A stretch of 43,519 nt of DNA from SZUA-365 sp034002405 (GCA_034002405.1 JAVFAS010000025.1:1-43519); one strand, 5' to 3'. Shown: positions 7,956 to 15,719, counted from the stretch's first letter. Notes: generated by a model not told the origin, from the sequence alone. Numbers and translations: made by a program.

Positions 7956-9034
7956 GCGGCCCGACGGTCATGGCGCCGGCGACACGAAACCGGTTTCGCA
8001 CGCTGCTGAAAACCCTCCGTGTGCCCGCGTATCTCGCCGCGCTGATCCTCGCCTTTCCGCTGTTCGACGGCTGGTATTCGGAGGGTGTCTCGCATATCCG
8101 CGTCCTCTTCGGCAAACTCGCCGTCAGCACGGGCATCGCTCCGGAGGGACAACAGGTGATGCTCGGCATCTTCAAGCCCGAGGTCCCGTATGTCCTCGAC
8201 GACCTGCGGGGAATGGAACGCCACATCGGCACCCGCTTCGACATTCTCTCATTCTACTCGACCTGGGGCGACCGCGACGAGGATCAGTTCCCGATCGAGC
8301 TCTTACGCGCGGTGGACGACCACGGCGCGATGGCGATGATCACATGGGAGCCGTGGACCTCGGAGTTCGCGGTCAATGCCGGCCGGAGTTCCGACGCCCT
8401 GCGTACGGATCTGGCGGAAATCAGCGCTGGTCGCTACGACGCGTACATCCGTTCATGGGCGCGGGAGGCGGTGATTTTCGGCAAACCCTTCTTCCTGCGC
8501 TTCGCCCATGAAATGAACAATCCGCAATATCCCTGGTCGACACAGGCCGGGAACACCGCGGAGGAATTCATCCGCGCATGGCGGCATGTGTGGACTCTCT
8601 TCCGCGAGGAAGGGGCGGAGAATGTGCTGTGGGTGTGGTCCCCGAAACGCGAGGCGCCGCGCGAATTGTACCCGGGCGGGGAATATGTCGATTGGGTCGG
8701 CACCGGCGTGTTCAATTACGGCATTCATGGCGACGGTTGGTTCGGCTTTGAGTACCTGTACGAAAGCGTGTACCGCAGTGTGGTCCTGTTCGACAAGCCG
8801 GTGATGATCGCCGAGCTGGGGTCGGTCAGCAGTGGTGGCAGCCGGCCGGACTGGTTCGCCGATGCCTTCCGGAAAATCGCGGCGCGGTATCCCGCGACCC
8901 GCGCGGTCGTGCTGTTCAACAACCCCGCCGACCAGACGCTTCCCGGCATGGAGATGGACTGGTCGGTCGAGGATGATGCGACCACGCTCGATCGCATCGC
9001 CGGCGCGGTCCAAGACGGTATTGTCAGAAACTAA
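7952..9034 (+). CDS. Membrane-anchored GH26-like glycoside hydrolase
   Basis: A protein of 360 residues. One N-terminal hydrophobic segment (about 24-39, after a basic stretch) acts as signal anchor. The rest is a TIM-barrel hydrolase with GH26-type landmarks: MITWEPW (129-135), RFAHE187MNN for the acid/base Glu, WVWSPK, and IAE288LGS for the nucleophile. Both catalytic Glu are present, so it is probably active. GH26 members cleave beta-1,4-mannan, mixed-linkage glucan or beta-1,3-xylan; which applies here is open. The start codon overlaps the synthase stop (ATGA). Polysaccharide synthase operons commonly carry a glycanase or lyase (BcsZ, AlgL, PgaB) that trims polymer stalled in the periplasm, and I infer the same job here. 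Confidence 0.82.
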   Translation: MSGPTVMAPATRNRFRTLLKTLRVPAYLAALILAFPLFDGWYSEGVSHIRVLFGKLAVSTGIAPEGQQVMLGIFKPEVPYVLDDLRGMERHIGTRFDILSFYSTWGDRDEDQFPIELLRAVDDHGAMAMITWEPWTSEFAVNAGRSSDALRTDLAEISAGRYDAYIRSWAREAVIFGKPFFLRFAHEMNNPQYPWSTQAGNTAEEFIRAWRHVWTLFREEGAENVLWVWSPKREAPRELYPGGEYVDWVGTGVFNYGIHGDGWFGFEYLYESVYRSVVLFDKPVMIAELGSVSSGGSRPDWFADAFRKIAARYPATRAVVLFNNPADQTLPGMEMDWSVEDDATTLDRIAGAVQDGIVRN

Positions 9035-9044
9035 CGGAGTCCCG

Positions 9045-11015
9045 ATGCACTGCTCGCGTCCCTTGTCGGTCCTTCTTCGGTGTATGTCCCGCGTGCGGTC
9101 CGCCGCCACGATGCGCAACGCCACACTGCTGTACACCACGCTGCTGGCCTGCGTCGCCATTCCCCTGCACGCCCAATGGGTGCCCGATGGGATTCCCGTC
9201 GGCGCCGCCTCGGGCGAACAGCTCAATCCCTGCGTCGCCGGTGATACGTTCGGGACCTATGTCGCGTGGGATGATTATCGCAGCGGTTTTTCGGATATCT
9301 TTCTCCAGAAACTTGGGACGGATGGCACCCGGCACTGGACGGCGAGTGGCGTGGCGGCGGTCACCGCCGCGGATCATCAGCTGTACCCGGTGATCGCACC
9401 CGATGGCGCCGGAGGCGCGATCGTGGTGTGGGAGGATTACCGTTCCACCTCGTCCTCCGGCGATATCTACGCACAGCGCGTCTCGACCACGGGACAACCG
9501 CTCTGGGGTCTGAACGGCCTGCAGCTCTGCGGCGCGCCGGGTGTGCAGATGCGTCCCGCCATCGCGGAAGATGGTCAAGGTGGCGCGTATGTCGTGTGGG
9601 AGGATTATCGCGGCTCCGAGGCGAACATTTACGCGCAGCACGTGAGCGCGGCGGGAACGGTGTCGTGGACGGCCAACGGCGTGCGCGTTGCCACGATCAA
9701 CGGCGCGCGCTACGCCCCCACGGTCGCGGCGGCCGCGGGCGGTGGTCTCCTTGTCGCCTGGGAAGAAAACCGAAGCGGGACGGAATACGACATCCACGCG
9801 CAGTACATGAATGCCTCCGGCGCCCTGCAATGGGGCAATGGCGGCAGCGCGGTGTGTGCCGTGACGGGTTTCCAAAGTCAGCTCGGCGGCGCGGCCGATG
9901 GCGCCGGTGGACTGCTGCTGGTCTGGCAGGATTTCCGCAACGGGGGTGCCGACGTCTTCGCGCAGCACATTACCACCGCGGGCTTACAGTGGACCAACGG
10001 TGGTGTCGCGATCTGCACGGCCCCGGGGGCGCAGCAGTGGCCCCGTCCCGCTTCCGACGGACAGGGTGGGATGATCGTGGGGTGGACGGACTTCCGCGGC
10101 GCGAGTGGTGATATCCATGCCCAACGTGTGAATGCAGCCGGGACGGCGGTCTGGACCGCCAACGGGATCGCCGTGTGCACGGCCGCCGGTACGCAGAATC
10201 AATGCGCGATCACCGCCGATGGCCTTGGTGGCGCCGTGCTCTCATGGACCGATTACCGCATGCCAGACGGTGATATCTACGCACAGCGACTCGATGCACA
10301 GGGAGCCAGTGTGTGGCGAAGCAATGGCGTCGCTGCGTGCGCCAATACCGCGACGCAACAGACACCGGTGATCGTCTCCGACCTGACGGGCGGTGGACTG
10401 ATCTCCTGGACCGACTACCGCGGTGCGACGGGAAACATTTTCGCCCAGCGTGTGGATCACTACGGGACCGCGGTCCCGGTTGAACTCCTGTCCTTCACCG
10501 GTGCACGCGACGGTGCCACCGTGCGATTGCAGTGGCGAAGCGCCTTCGAAACGAATCTGTACGGCTACGACGTGCTGCATGGAGACGGGAGCGGTCGATT
10601 CACCGCGGTGGGATTCGTCCCCGCGCACGCGCCGCATGGGGGAGTGTACCGATACGAGATCGCACGAACCGACGCGATGGAATTCCGGCTTCGCGCCATC
10701 GATCACGATGGCAGCGAAACCGTGTTCCCGGTCCTGCGCATCGCATCCGCCCCCGCCGCCGACCTCTCCATTACCTCACTCGCCCCGCTCCCCGCCCGTG
10801 ATGCGGTCACGATCGGATACAGCACCGCAGGCGACCAGCCACTTCATCTCACCGTCTACGACCTGTCCGGCGCGCGTCGTGCACGAACCGCGCTCCCCTC
10901 CGCCCCGCGCGGTCTTCACAACCTCCCGCTGGGCGGGCTCCCGGCCGGAATGTACATCATCGAACTTCGCAGCGGTGACCGCATCGTCCAAACCCGACTC
11001 CCCATCCACCCCTGA
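9045..11015 (+). CDS. Secreted eight-repeat protein with T9SS C-terminal sorting domain
   Basis: A protein of 656 residues. GGAG lies 6 nt before the ATG at 9045. ATGs at 9084 and 9111 are alternatives, the last sitting directly at the signal peptide (cleavage after PLHAQ or nearby). About residues 45-475 consist of eight imperfect repeats of about 53 residues with the pattern DGxGGxxVxWxDxR...DIYAQRVxxxGxxxWxxNG, likely a beta-propeller. A fibronectin-like segment follows (about 480-575). The last 80 residues match a T9SS type A sorting domain (LTVYDLSGARR...LPAGMYIIELRSGD). It lies 10 nt after the glycanase on the same strand, so it may be part of the cluster and sit on the cell surface with the polymer. 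No enzymatic motif is seen. Confidence 0.82.
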   Translation: MHCSRPLSVLLRCMSRVRSAATMRNATLLYTTLLACVAIPLHAQWVPDGIPVGAASGEQLNPCVAGDTFGTYVAWDDYRSGFSDIFLQKLGTDGTRHWTASGVAAVTAADHQLYPVIAPDGAGGAIVVWEDYRSTSSSGDIYAQRVSTTGQPLWGLNGLQLCGAPGVQMRPAIAEDGQGGAYVVWEDYRGSEANIYAQHVSAAGTVSWTANGVRVATINGARYAPTVAAAAGGGLLVAWEENRSGTEYDIHAQYMNASGALQWGNGGSAVCAVTGFQSQLGGAADGAGGLLLVWQDFRNGGADVFAQHITTAGLQWTNGGVAICTAPGAQQWPRPASDGQGGMIVGWTDFRGASGDIHAQRVNAAGTAVWTANGIAVCTAAGTQNQCAITADGLGGAVLSWTDYRMPDGDIYAQRLDAQGASVWRSNGVAACANTATQQTPVIVSDLTGGGLISWTDYRGATGNIFAQRVDHYGTAVPVELLSFTGARDGATVRLQWRSAFETNLYGYDVLHGDGSGRFTAVGFVPAHAPHGGVYRYEIARTDAMEFRLRAIDHDGSETVFPVLRIASAPAADLSITSLAPLPARDAVTIGYSTAGDQPLHLTVYDLSGARRARTALPSAPRGLHNLPLGGLPAGMYIIELRSGDRIVQTRLPIHP

Positions 11016-11031
11016 CACCGTCCGTTCATTG

Positions 11032-11055
11032 TGTCATCTTGTCATTCTGTCATCG
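11032..11055. repeat. Three tandem copies of an octamer (TGTCATCT/TGTCATTC/TGTCATCG)
   Basis: A perfect 8-nt period at the convergent junction between the T9SS-sorted repeat protein and the DUF2239 gene, running into the last codons of the latter. It is followed by the palindrome TCATCGATCGATGA (11050-11063). Only three units are present, so chance is possible, but a longer octamer array occurs at 25522-25601. Confidence 0.5.
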
Positions 11056-11656
11056 ATCGATGAAACACCACTCCGGCTAACTGTTCAGTATGCGTCCGGA
11101 TCCCCACCGGCCAGGAGGAAATGCACTCCGCGAAGCGTGCGGCATCACCGGCGTAGAGCGCGCGGAGCGCTTCCTCATAGCCACGCAGGTCGCCGGCCAT
11201 GGCGTTCATGAATCGGTAGGCAGACTCCTGCGCGATGCGTATCCGGTCACGTGCGCTGTTCGATTTGCGTGCTTCCTCCACGAGTTTCCGAAGCGTCACC
11301 GATGCACCGCCGGGTTGTTGCTCCAGCCATTCCCAGTGCCGCGGGAGTAGAGTCACCTCACGTCCGACCACGCCGAGTTTCGGACGACCGGGTCCGCGAT
11401 GCTGTCCCTCCGGTGATGCCATTCCCGTTTCCGCCGCACCCAGACGAGTTTCGACGCGCGCGAGCACTTCATCCAACGTCCCACGAAGGTCGAGTTCGAC
11501 GATGGCGGACGTGTCGGCATCGAAGACAAGGACGCTCGCATCCGCGTGCCGGTCCACATGCAGTTTGACGTTCCTCGCGACCTCCCGCATGTCCCCTTTT
11601 CCCACGAGACGGTGTCCATCAAAGGCAATGGCCTCGTGCGCGATTTGTGTGTACAT
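11042..11656 (-). CDS. DUF2239 family protein
   Basis: A protein of 204 residues. The start ATG (11654-11656) has a strong AAGGAG a few bases upstream; the frame is open 11 codons further but without support. The C-terminal half carries the family-like segment GRPKLGVVGREVTLLPRHW followed by EWLEQQPGGAS, LRKLVEEARK and a helical tail with AYRFMNAMAGD. DUF2239 has no established function. The basic GRPKLGV loop and the helix-turn-helix-like appearance of the following segment suggest possible DNA or nucleoprotein binding, but that is speculation. It is a lone gene, convergent with the cluster to its left, and is driven by a promoter embedded in a long inverted repeat (11692-11731), so it is probably tightly regulated, perhaps by its own product. 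Confidence 0.8.
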   Translation of the reverse strand: MYTQIAHEAIAFDGHRLVGKGDMREVARNVKLHVDRHADASVLVFDADTSAIVELDLRGTLDEVLARVETRLGAAETGMASPEGQHRGPGRPKLGVVGREVTLLPRHWEWLEQQPGGASVTLRKLVEEARKSNSARDRIRIAQESAYRFMNAMAGDLRGYEEALRALYAGDAARFAECISSWPVGIRTHTEQLAGVVFHRSMTE

Positions 11657-11686
11657 CCCAACTCCTTGGTGAATGATACGAACACA

Positions 11687-11717
11687 CAAATATACCCGGA
11701 TAATATTCCAATGTCAA
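11687..11717 (-). promoter_or_regulatory. Promoter of the DUF2239 gene (TTGACA-17-TATATT)
   Basis: On the minus strand a perfect -35 TTGACA (plus-strand 11712-11717) is followed after exactly 17 nt by TATATT (11689-11694). The -10 continues as TATATTTG, which also fits the Bacteroidota TAnnTTTG consensus. The predicted start of transcription is about 25 nt before the SD-equipped ATG. Confidence 0.75.
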
Positions 11718-11731
11718 TATTACCCGGGTAT
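11692..11731. promoter_or_regulatory. Inverted-repeat operator overlapping the DUF2239 promoter
   Basis: Two 16-nt arms, ATACCCGGATAATATT (11692-11707) and AATATTACCCGGGTAT (11716-11731), are inverted copies with a single mismatch, separated by the 8-nt spacer CCAATGTC. The left arm covers the -10 box and the spacer region, and the right arm covers the upstream side of the -35. A dimeric repressor bound here would block RNA polymerase. No regulator gene is adjacent apart from DUF2239 itself. Confidence 0.7.
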
Positions 11732-12048
11732 TATTTCCCGGCGTTGAAATCGCGAAGATCGCTGCCTGTGATGACAGACTTGCCAGGGAGTCCAATACGG
11801 GTAGCGAATTCTGAATCAATAGGATTTTTTCTGTTTGCGCAGCAACGGCAGCATGAACATACCCCGTCGTCCCGGAACTATCCTGACAACGGCAGTCCGA
11901 AGATATGGTAACGTGCAGGTAATTGTCCGCCCAGTTCTGCAATTCCTGTCGCACCGTGAGTGGCCCATGTGCAGACCTGAAGATACGCGGCGGTCGCGGA
12001 CACGAATCGTCCACCACCCCATCCTGGTGTTCTCCAATGAATGAAAAA
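11732..12048. other. Gene-free stretch between the DUF2239 promoter and the rpsA terminator
   Basis: About 317 nt with visibly lower GC than the flanks. Open frames exist on both strands (for example a 69-codon plus-strand frame at 11835-12044 and a minus-strand frame through 11619-12053), but none has a convincing ribosome-binding site, family resemblance or neighbour-like codon use. I see no tRNA-like cloverleaf and no repeat here. It could be a decayed gene. Confidence 0.5.
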
Positions 12049-12082
12049 CACAACGCCGGATCCGTACGGATCCGGCGTTGTG
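12049..12082 (-). terminator. rpsA: Rho-independent terminator of the rpsA transcript
   Basis: CACAACGCCGGATCCG and its exact complement form a perfect 16-bp stem around TA. On the minus strand it is followed by TTTTTCATTCATT. It lies about 40 nt after the rpsA stop codon, in the orientation needed to end that transcript. Confidence 0.88.
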
Positions 12083-12122
12083 ATGTGCGCGGGCTATTCG
12101 CGGCGTGGGGCGCCAGCCAGGC

Positions 12123-13913
12123 TTAGAGGTCGTCGAAATTGAGGTCTTCAGGACGGACGTCAGTACTCTCGGCATCGGCGGCGTTGAGCAGGCCGTGCGA
12201 GGCGAGATAGGCCTCGAGGTCCTCGGTGTCCTTGCCCTTGAAGTATTCGACGACGGAGAGCACGATCTTCTTGTTCTCCTTGTCGAATTCAATCACGCGC
12301 AACGGCAGCGAGTCGCCTTCCTTGAAGTTCTCCGGAATGTTCTTCACCTGTTTGGTCGCAAGCTGCGAGGAGGGAACGAAGCCGTCGACGCCCGCGGGCA
12401 ACTCGACGATCACGCCCTTCTCGATCAGGCGCACGATCTTTCCTTCGGTGTCGGTGCTGACGGCGAACAGGGATTCGAAGTTGTCCCACGGATTGTCCTG
12501 CACCTGCTTGTGGCCAAGGGAAATGCGACGCTGGTCGGTGTCGATGCCGAGTATGACGACGTCGATCTTGTCACCCTTTTTGACGAGTTCTCCCGGGTGG
12601 CGGATTTTCTTCGTCCATGACAGGTCGGAGATGTGCACGAGGCCGTCGACACCCGGTTCGAGTTCGACGAACACGCCGAAGTTGGTCAGGTTGCGTACGG
12701 TGCCGGTATGCTGCGAGCCCACCGGATACTTCGCGATGAGATTCGACCAGGGATCCGGCTCGAGCTGCTTCATGCCGAGAGAGATTTTCTTGTCCTCGAC
12801 GTCGAGATTCAGGATCACCGCGTCCACCATCTGACCCATCGACACGACCTGGGACGGATGCTTGATGTGCTGGGTCCAGCTCATCTCGGAGATGTGAATC
12901 AGGCCTTCGATGCCCTTTTCAATTTCGATGAATGCGCCGTAGTCGGCGAGGGACACGACCTTGCCGCGCACCTGCGTGCCGGACGGATACTTCTGGTCGA
13001 TGTTTTCCCACGGATGCGGCATGAGCTGCTTCATGCCCAGGGAAATGCGGCGTTTTTCCTCGTCGAAATCGAGCACGACGACGTTGACCGTCTGGTCGAG
13101 CTTGACGATTTCGGTCGGATGATTGACGCGGCCCCACGACAGGTCGGTGATGTGCACGAGACCGTCGACGCCGCCGAGGTCGATGAACACACCGAAGTCG
13201 GCAATGGCCTTGACGATACCTTCGAGGATCTGCCCCTTCTCGAGACTGTCGAGAATGGCCTTGCGCTGTCCGGCGATCTGCTCTTCGATGATCGCCTTGC
13301 GGCTGACAACGATGTTCTCGGCCGGCTGGTTGATCTTCACCACGCGCACGTCGAGCGTGCGACCGAGGTAGGCGTCGAAATCGCGGACGGGCCGGATGTC
13401 GATCTGCGATCCGGGAAGGAAGGCGTCGACGCCCATGAGATCCATGACAATACCACCCTTGATGCGGCGGATGCAACGACCCTGCAGGATTTCATCGTGG
13501 TCGAAGGCTTTCTGAATGCGCTCCCAGATGCGTACGAAGTCGGCGCGCTTGCGGGAAAGAATGACATTGCCGTCCTTGTTCTCGACCGATTCGAGGAACA
13601 CCTCGACCCTGTCGCCGACGCTCAGCTCGGAGGCGGCGCTGAACTCGCTGGTTTCCACGATCCCCTCGGACTTGAAGCCGATATCAATCGTCACGTAATC
13701 CTTGGTCATATGCACGATCGTTCCCTCGATGATCTCACCCTGCTTGAGGGTGTTGAGGGTAGTCTCATACATGCTGCGCATGTCGGCGAATTCCTGGGCG
13801 CCGTACTCATGGTTTTCGACGACGGTGCCGACGGTGCGCGTGATCATGCTGTCCTTGCTGTCCTGGCTCGCGGCCGGGGCTTCAACGACGGGGGTGTTGG
13901 TTTCTTCAGACAT
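12123..13913 (-). CDS. rpsA: 30S ribosomal protein S1
   Basis: A protein of 596 residues, with six tandem S1 (OB-fold) repeats starting near residues 57, 142, 227, 313, 400 and 487. The later repeats show the signature GVFIDLGGVDGLVHITDLSW-type strand order. An acidic N-terminal tail precedes the first repeat. S1 binds mRNA on the small subunit and helps initiation of structured or weak-SD messages. The start MSEETN at 13913 is chosen because AAGGAG lies 7 nt upstream; the frame is open 7 codons further without support. It is followed by a strong terminator and preceded, 83 nt away on the same strand, by ispH and cmk. The cmk-ispH-rpsA order is a recurrent bacterial arrangement. Confidence 0.97.
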   Translation of the reverse strand: MSEETNTPVVEAPAASQDSKDSMITRTVGTVVENHEYGAQEFADMRSMYETTLNTLKQGEIIEGTIVHMTKDYVTIDIGFKSEGIVETSEFSAASELSVGDRVEVFLESVENKDGNVILSRKRADFVRIWERIQKAFDHDEILQGRCIRRIKGGIVMDLMGVDAFLPGSQIDIRPVRDFDAYLGRTLDVRVVKINQPAENIVVSRKAIIEEQIAGQRKAILDSLEKGQILEGIVKAIADFGVFIDLGGVDGLVHITDLSWGRVNHPTEIVKLDQTVNVVVLDFDEEKRRISLGMKQLMPHPWENIDQKYPSGTQVRGKVVSLADYGAFIEIEKGIEGLIHISEMSWTQHIKHPSQVVSMGQMVDAVILNLDVEDKKISLGMKQLEPDPWSNLIAKYPVGSQHTGTVRNLTNFGVFVELEPGVDGLVHISDLSWTKKIRHPGELVKKGDKIDVVILGIDTDQRRISLGHKQVQDNPWDNFESLFAVSTDTEGKIVRLIEKGVIVELPAGVDGFVPSSQLATKQVKNIPENFKEGDSLPLRVIEFDKENKKIVLSVVEYFKGKDTEDLEAYLASHGLLNAADAESTDVRPEDLNFDDL

Positions 13914-13996
13914 TAAAACTCCTTGGTTGAACAATCACTTCACCGTCGCTCCCGCACATGTGCCACCGGCATGGAAGTGCGAACGGGAAGGGTGGA

Positions 13997-14941
13997 TTAT
14001 GGGTTTGTTGGGTCGTGCTGTTGGTTATGGGTGGCAGCAGCGAGGTCTTCCCCGGAGGGGACGGTCAGATGTTCGATATAGGATTTCACTTCATTCATGA
14101 GCCATTGCGGCGTGCTCGTCGCACCGCTGATTCCGATGCGTTCGACACCCGCGAACCATGCGGCGTCGATTTCGGCGACATCCTCGATGAAGAACGTGCG
14201 TGGATTCGCCTCGAGACAAATGTGGTACAGGACCTTGCCGTTCGAACTTTTCCGCCCTGCGACAAACACCATGACGTCGTTGTCGGCGGCGAAGTCCCGC
14301 AACTTGCGGTCACGGCCCGAAACCTGTCCGCAGATGGTGTCCTTCGCGTGAAAATTCTCCGCGATTTCCTCCATGGTCCCGACGTGGAATTCCGCCACGC
14401 GGGAACGGAGAAATTCCCGGATCTCGGCGAAGGTTGCCTTGTCCATCGTCGTCTGCGAAAACAGCACCGTGCGCCGGCCGAGATCGACCCCATCACGGGC
14501 TTCGTCGAGCGTCTTCACCACGATGCACTCGTCATTGCAGACACCGCGCAGACCAATCACTTCGGCATGGTCTTTCTTTCCGAAGATAACGACCTGCCAG
14601 TCCTCGAGATAGTATTTCCGCACGCGCTCCTGCAACTTGGTCACGATCGGACAGGTGGCGTCGACGAGCTGCAATCCGCGTTCACGCGCGAGGCGGTAGG
14701 TGGATGCCGGTTCGCCATGCGCGCGAATGAGCACGCGCGTGCCATCGGGCAATGCCTCGAGCTGCGCATGGTCGATGGTCCGCAGTCCGAGCGTGTCGAG
14801 CCGCCCGATTTCCTTCGGGTTGTGGATGATGTCCCCGAGCGAGACCAGCGCCGCGCCATTGCGGAGTTCCTCCTCCGCGATATCGATGGTGCGGACCACT
14901 CCCCAGCAGAAACCGGCGCTGGGATCGATGCGAACGATCAT
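13997..14941 (-). CDS. ispH: 4-hydroxy-3-methylbut-2-enyl diphosphate reductase
   Basis: A protein of 314 residues, the family's usual length. The three [4Fe-4S] cysteines are C12 (AGFCWGV), C97 (DATCPIV) and C204 (DTICGQ). The catalytic Glu lies in HAEVIG (H125-A-E127), and ISGATSTPQWL matches the diphosphate-binding C-terminal motif. It makes IPP and DMAPP in the last step of the MEP pathway, so this organism uses MEP rather than mevalonate for isoprenoids. Fni and a polyprenyl synthase elsewhere in the window complete the supply. The ATG overlaps the cmk stop (ATGA, 14938-14941), with AAGGA directly upstream. The final 15-20 residues (HNQQHDPTNP) are a non-conserved tail. Confidence 0.97.
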   Translation of the reverse strand: MIVRIDPSAGFCWGVVRTIDIAEEELRNGAALVSLGDIIHNPKEIGRLDTLGLRTIDHAQLEALPDGTRVLIRAHGEPASTYRLARERGLQLVDATCPIVTKLQERVRKYYLEDWQVVIFGKKDHAEVIGLRGVCNDECIVVKTLDEARDGVDLGRRTVLFSQTTMDKATFAEIREFLRSRVAEFHVGTMEEIAENFHAKDTICGQVSGRDRKLRDFAADNDVMVFVAGRKSSNGKVLYHICLEANPRTFFIEDVAEIDAAWFAGVERIGISGATSTPQWLMNEVKSYIEHLTVPSGEDLAAATHNQQHDPTNP

Positions 14942-15654
14942 TCCTTCTGTCCTTTCTCGACCGCGGCGATGCGTTTCGTCACCAACGTCAATATCATCGA
15001 AACCTGTTCATCGATACTCGTATTGGTCGTCTCGACCTCGATCGCATCCTTCGCCTTGCGCAGCGGCGAATGTTCGCGTTCGGCGTCGTTGCGGTCACGC
15101 TCCTCGATTTCGCGACGGATGGTGGCGAGATCCGCGGTGGCGCCCTGCTGCTCGAGCTGCAACTTCCGCCGCAGTGCCCGCGCGTCGGCGTCGGCGACAA
15201 GAAAGATCTTGCACGGGGAATCGGGAAACACGACGGTGCCGATGTCGCGTCCCTCGAGCACGGCGCCCATGGCATCACGTCCCGCCCTGCGTTGCAATTC
15301 CACCATCGCCTCGCGCACGCAGGGAATCGCGCTGAAATCGCTCGCGGCCCTGCTCATCTCCTGCGAACGAATATGAGCCTCGACATCCTCGCCGTTGAGG
15401 AGTGTCCGTTGCTCGCCATCCACCCGTTCAAGCCGGATATCAATCTCCGACACCAACGCGCAGACCCCGTCGCGGTCCCCCGCGGTCACGCCACGACGCT
15501 GCGCGAACAGCGCCACCGCGCGGTACATCGCCCCGGTATCGACATAGATGAAACCGAGCTGCCGCGCGAGCGCCCGCGCCGTCGTCGTCTTTCCCGAACC
15601 CGCGGGTCCGTCGATGGCGATAATGAAGGGGCGATGTTCTCGGGCAATCTCCAT
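14938..15654 (-). CDS. cmk: Cytidylate kinase
   Basis: A protein of 238 residues with the P-loop GPAGSGKTTTARALA (about residues 16-30), the CMP-kinase hallmark VDTGAMYRAVAL, and EGRDIGTVVFPD with the LID-region Arg cluster (ALRRKLQLEQQ). It phosphorylates CMP and dCMP. It is first in the cmk-ispH-rpsA run and overlaps ispH by ATGA. No Shine-Dalgarno sequence is visible before the ATG; a TTGCAT-17-TAATTT promoter match ends only about 7 nt upstream, so the mRNA may be nearly leaderless. The C-terminus (VEKGQKE) is ordinary. Confidence 0.96.
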   Translation of the reverse strand: MEIAREHRPFIIAIDGPAGSGKTTTARALARQLGFIYVDTGAMYRAVALFAQRRGVTAGDRDGVCALVSEIDIRLERVDGEQRTLLNGEDVEAHIRSQEMSRAASDFSAIPCVREAMVELQRRAGRDAMGAVLEGRDIGTVVFPDSPCKIFLVADADARALRRKLQLEQQGATADLATIRREIEERDRNDAEREHSPLRKAKDAIEVETTNTSIDEQVSMILTLVTKRIAAVEKGQKE

Positions 15655-15660
15655 AAGCTA

Positions 15661-15691
15661 TGCAAATTAATGAGGATATGGGGGAAATGCA
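15661..15691 (-). promoter_or_regulatory. Possible promoter of cmk-ispH-rpsA
   Basis: On the minus strand TTGCAT, a 17-nt spacer (TTCCCCCATATCCTCAT) and TAATTT end about 8 nt before the cmk ATG. The match is fair. It would produce a leaderless or near-leaderless transcript, consistent with the missing ribosome-binding site. Confidence 0.4.
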
Positions 15692-15702
15692 AGGGAACGA
15701 AT

Positions 15703-15719
15703 GGCTTTTGGCTTTTGGC
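15703..15719. repeat. Heptamer repeat on the left edge of the scaffold gap
   Basis: GGCTTTT, GGCTTTT, GGC runs directly into the run of Ns. The period is 7 nt, like the arrays at 1471-1510 and 36707-36790. Confidence 0.75.

Noticed and set aside
11619..12053. Minus-strand gene upstream of DUF2239
   Set aside because: The frame would run through the palindromic promoter and into the DUF2239 coding region, and it has no ribosome-binding site or recognisable domain.
12633..13916. 427-codon open frame antisense to rpsA
   Set aside because: It mirrors the six S1 repeats of the minus strand and lacks its own ribosome-binding site.
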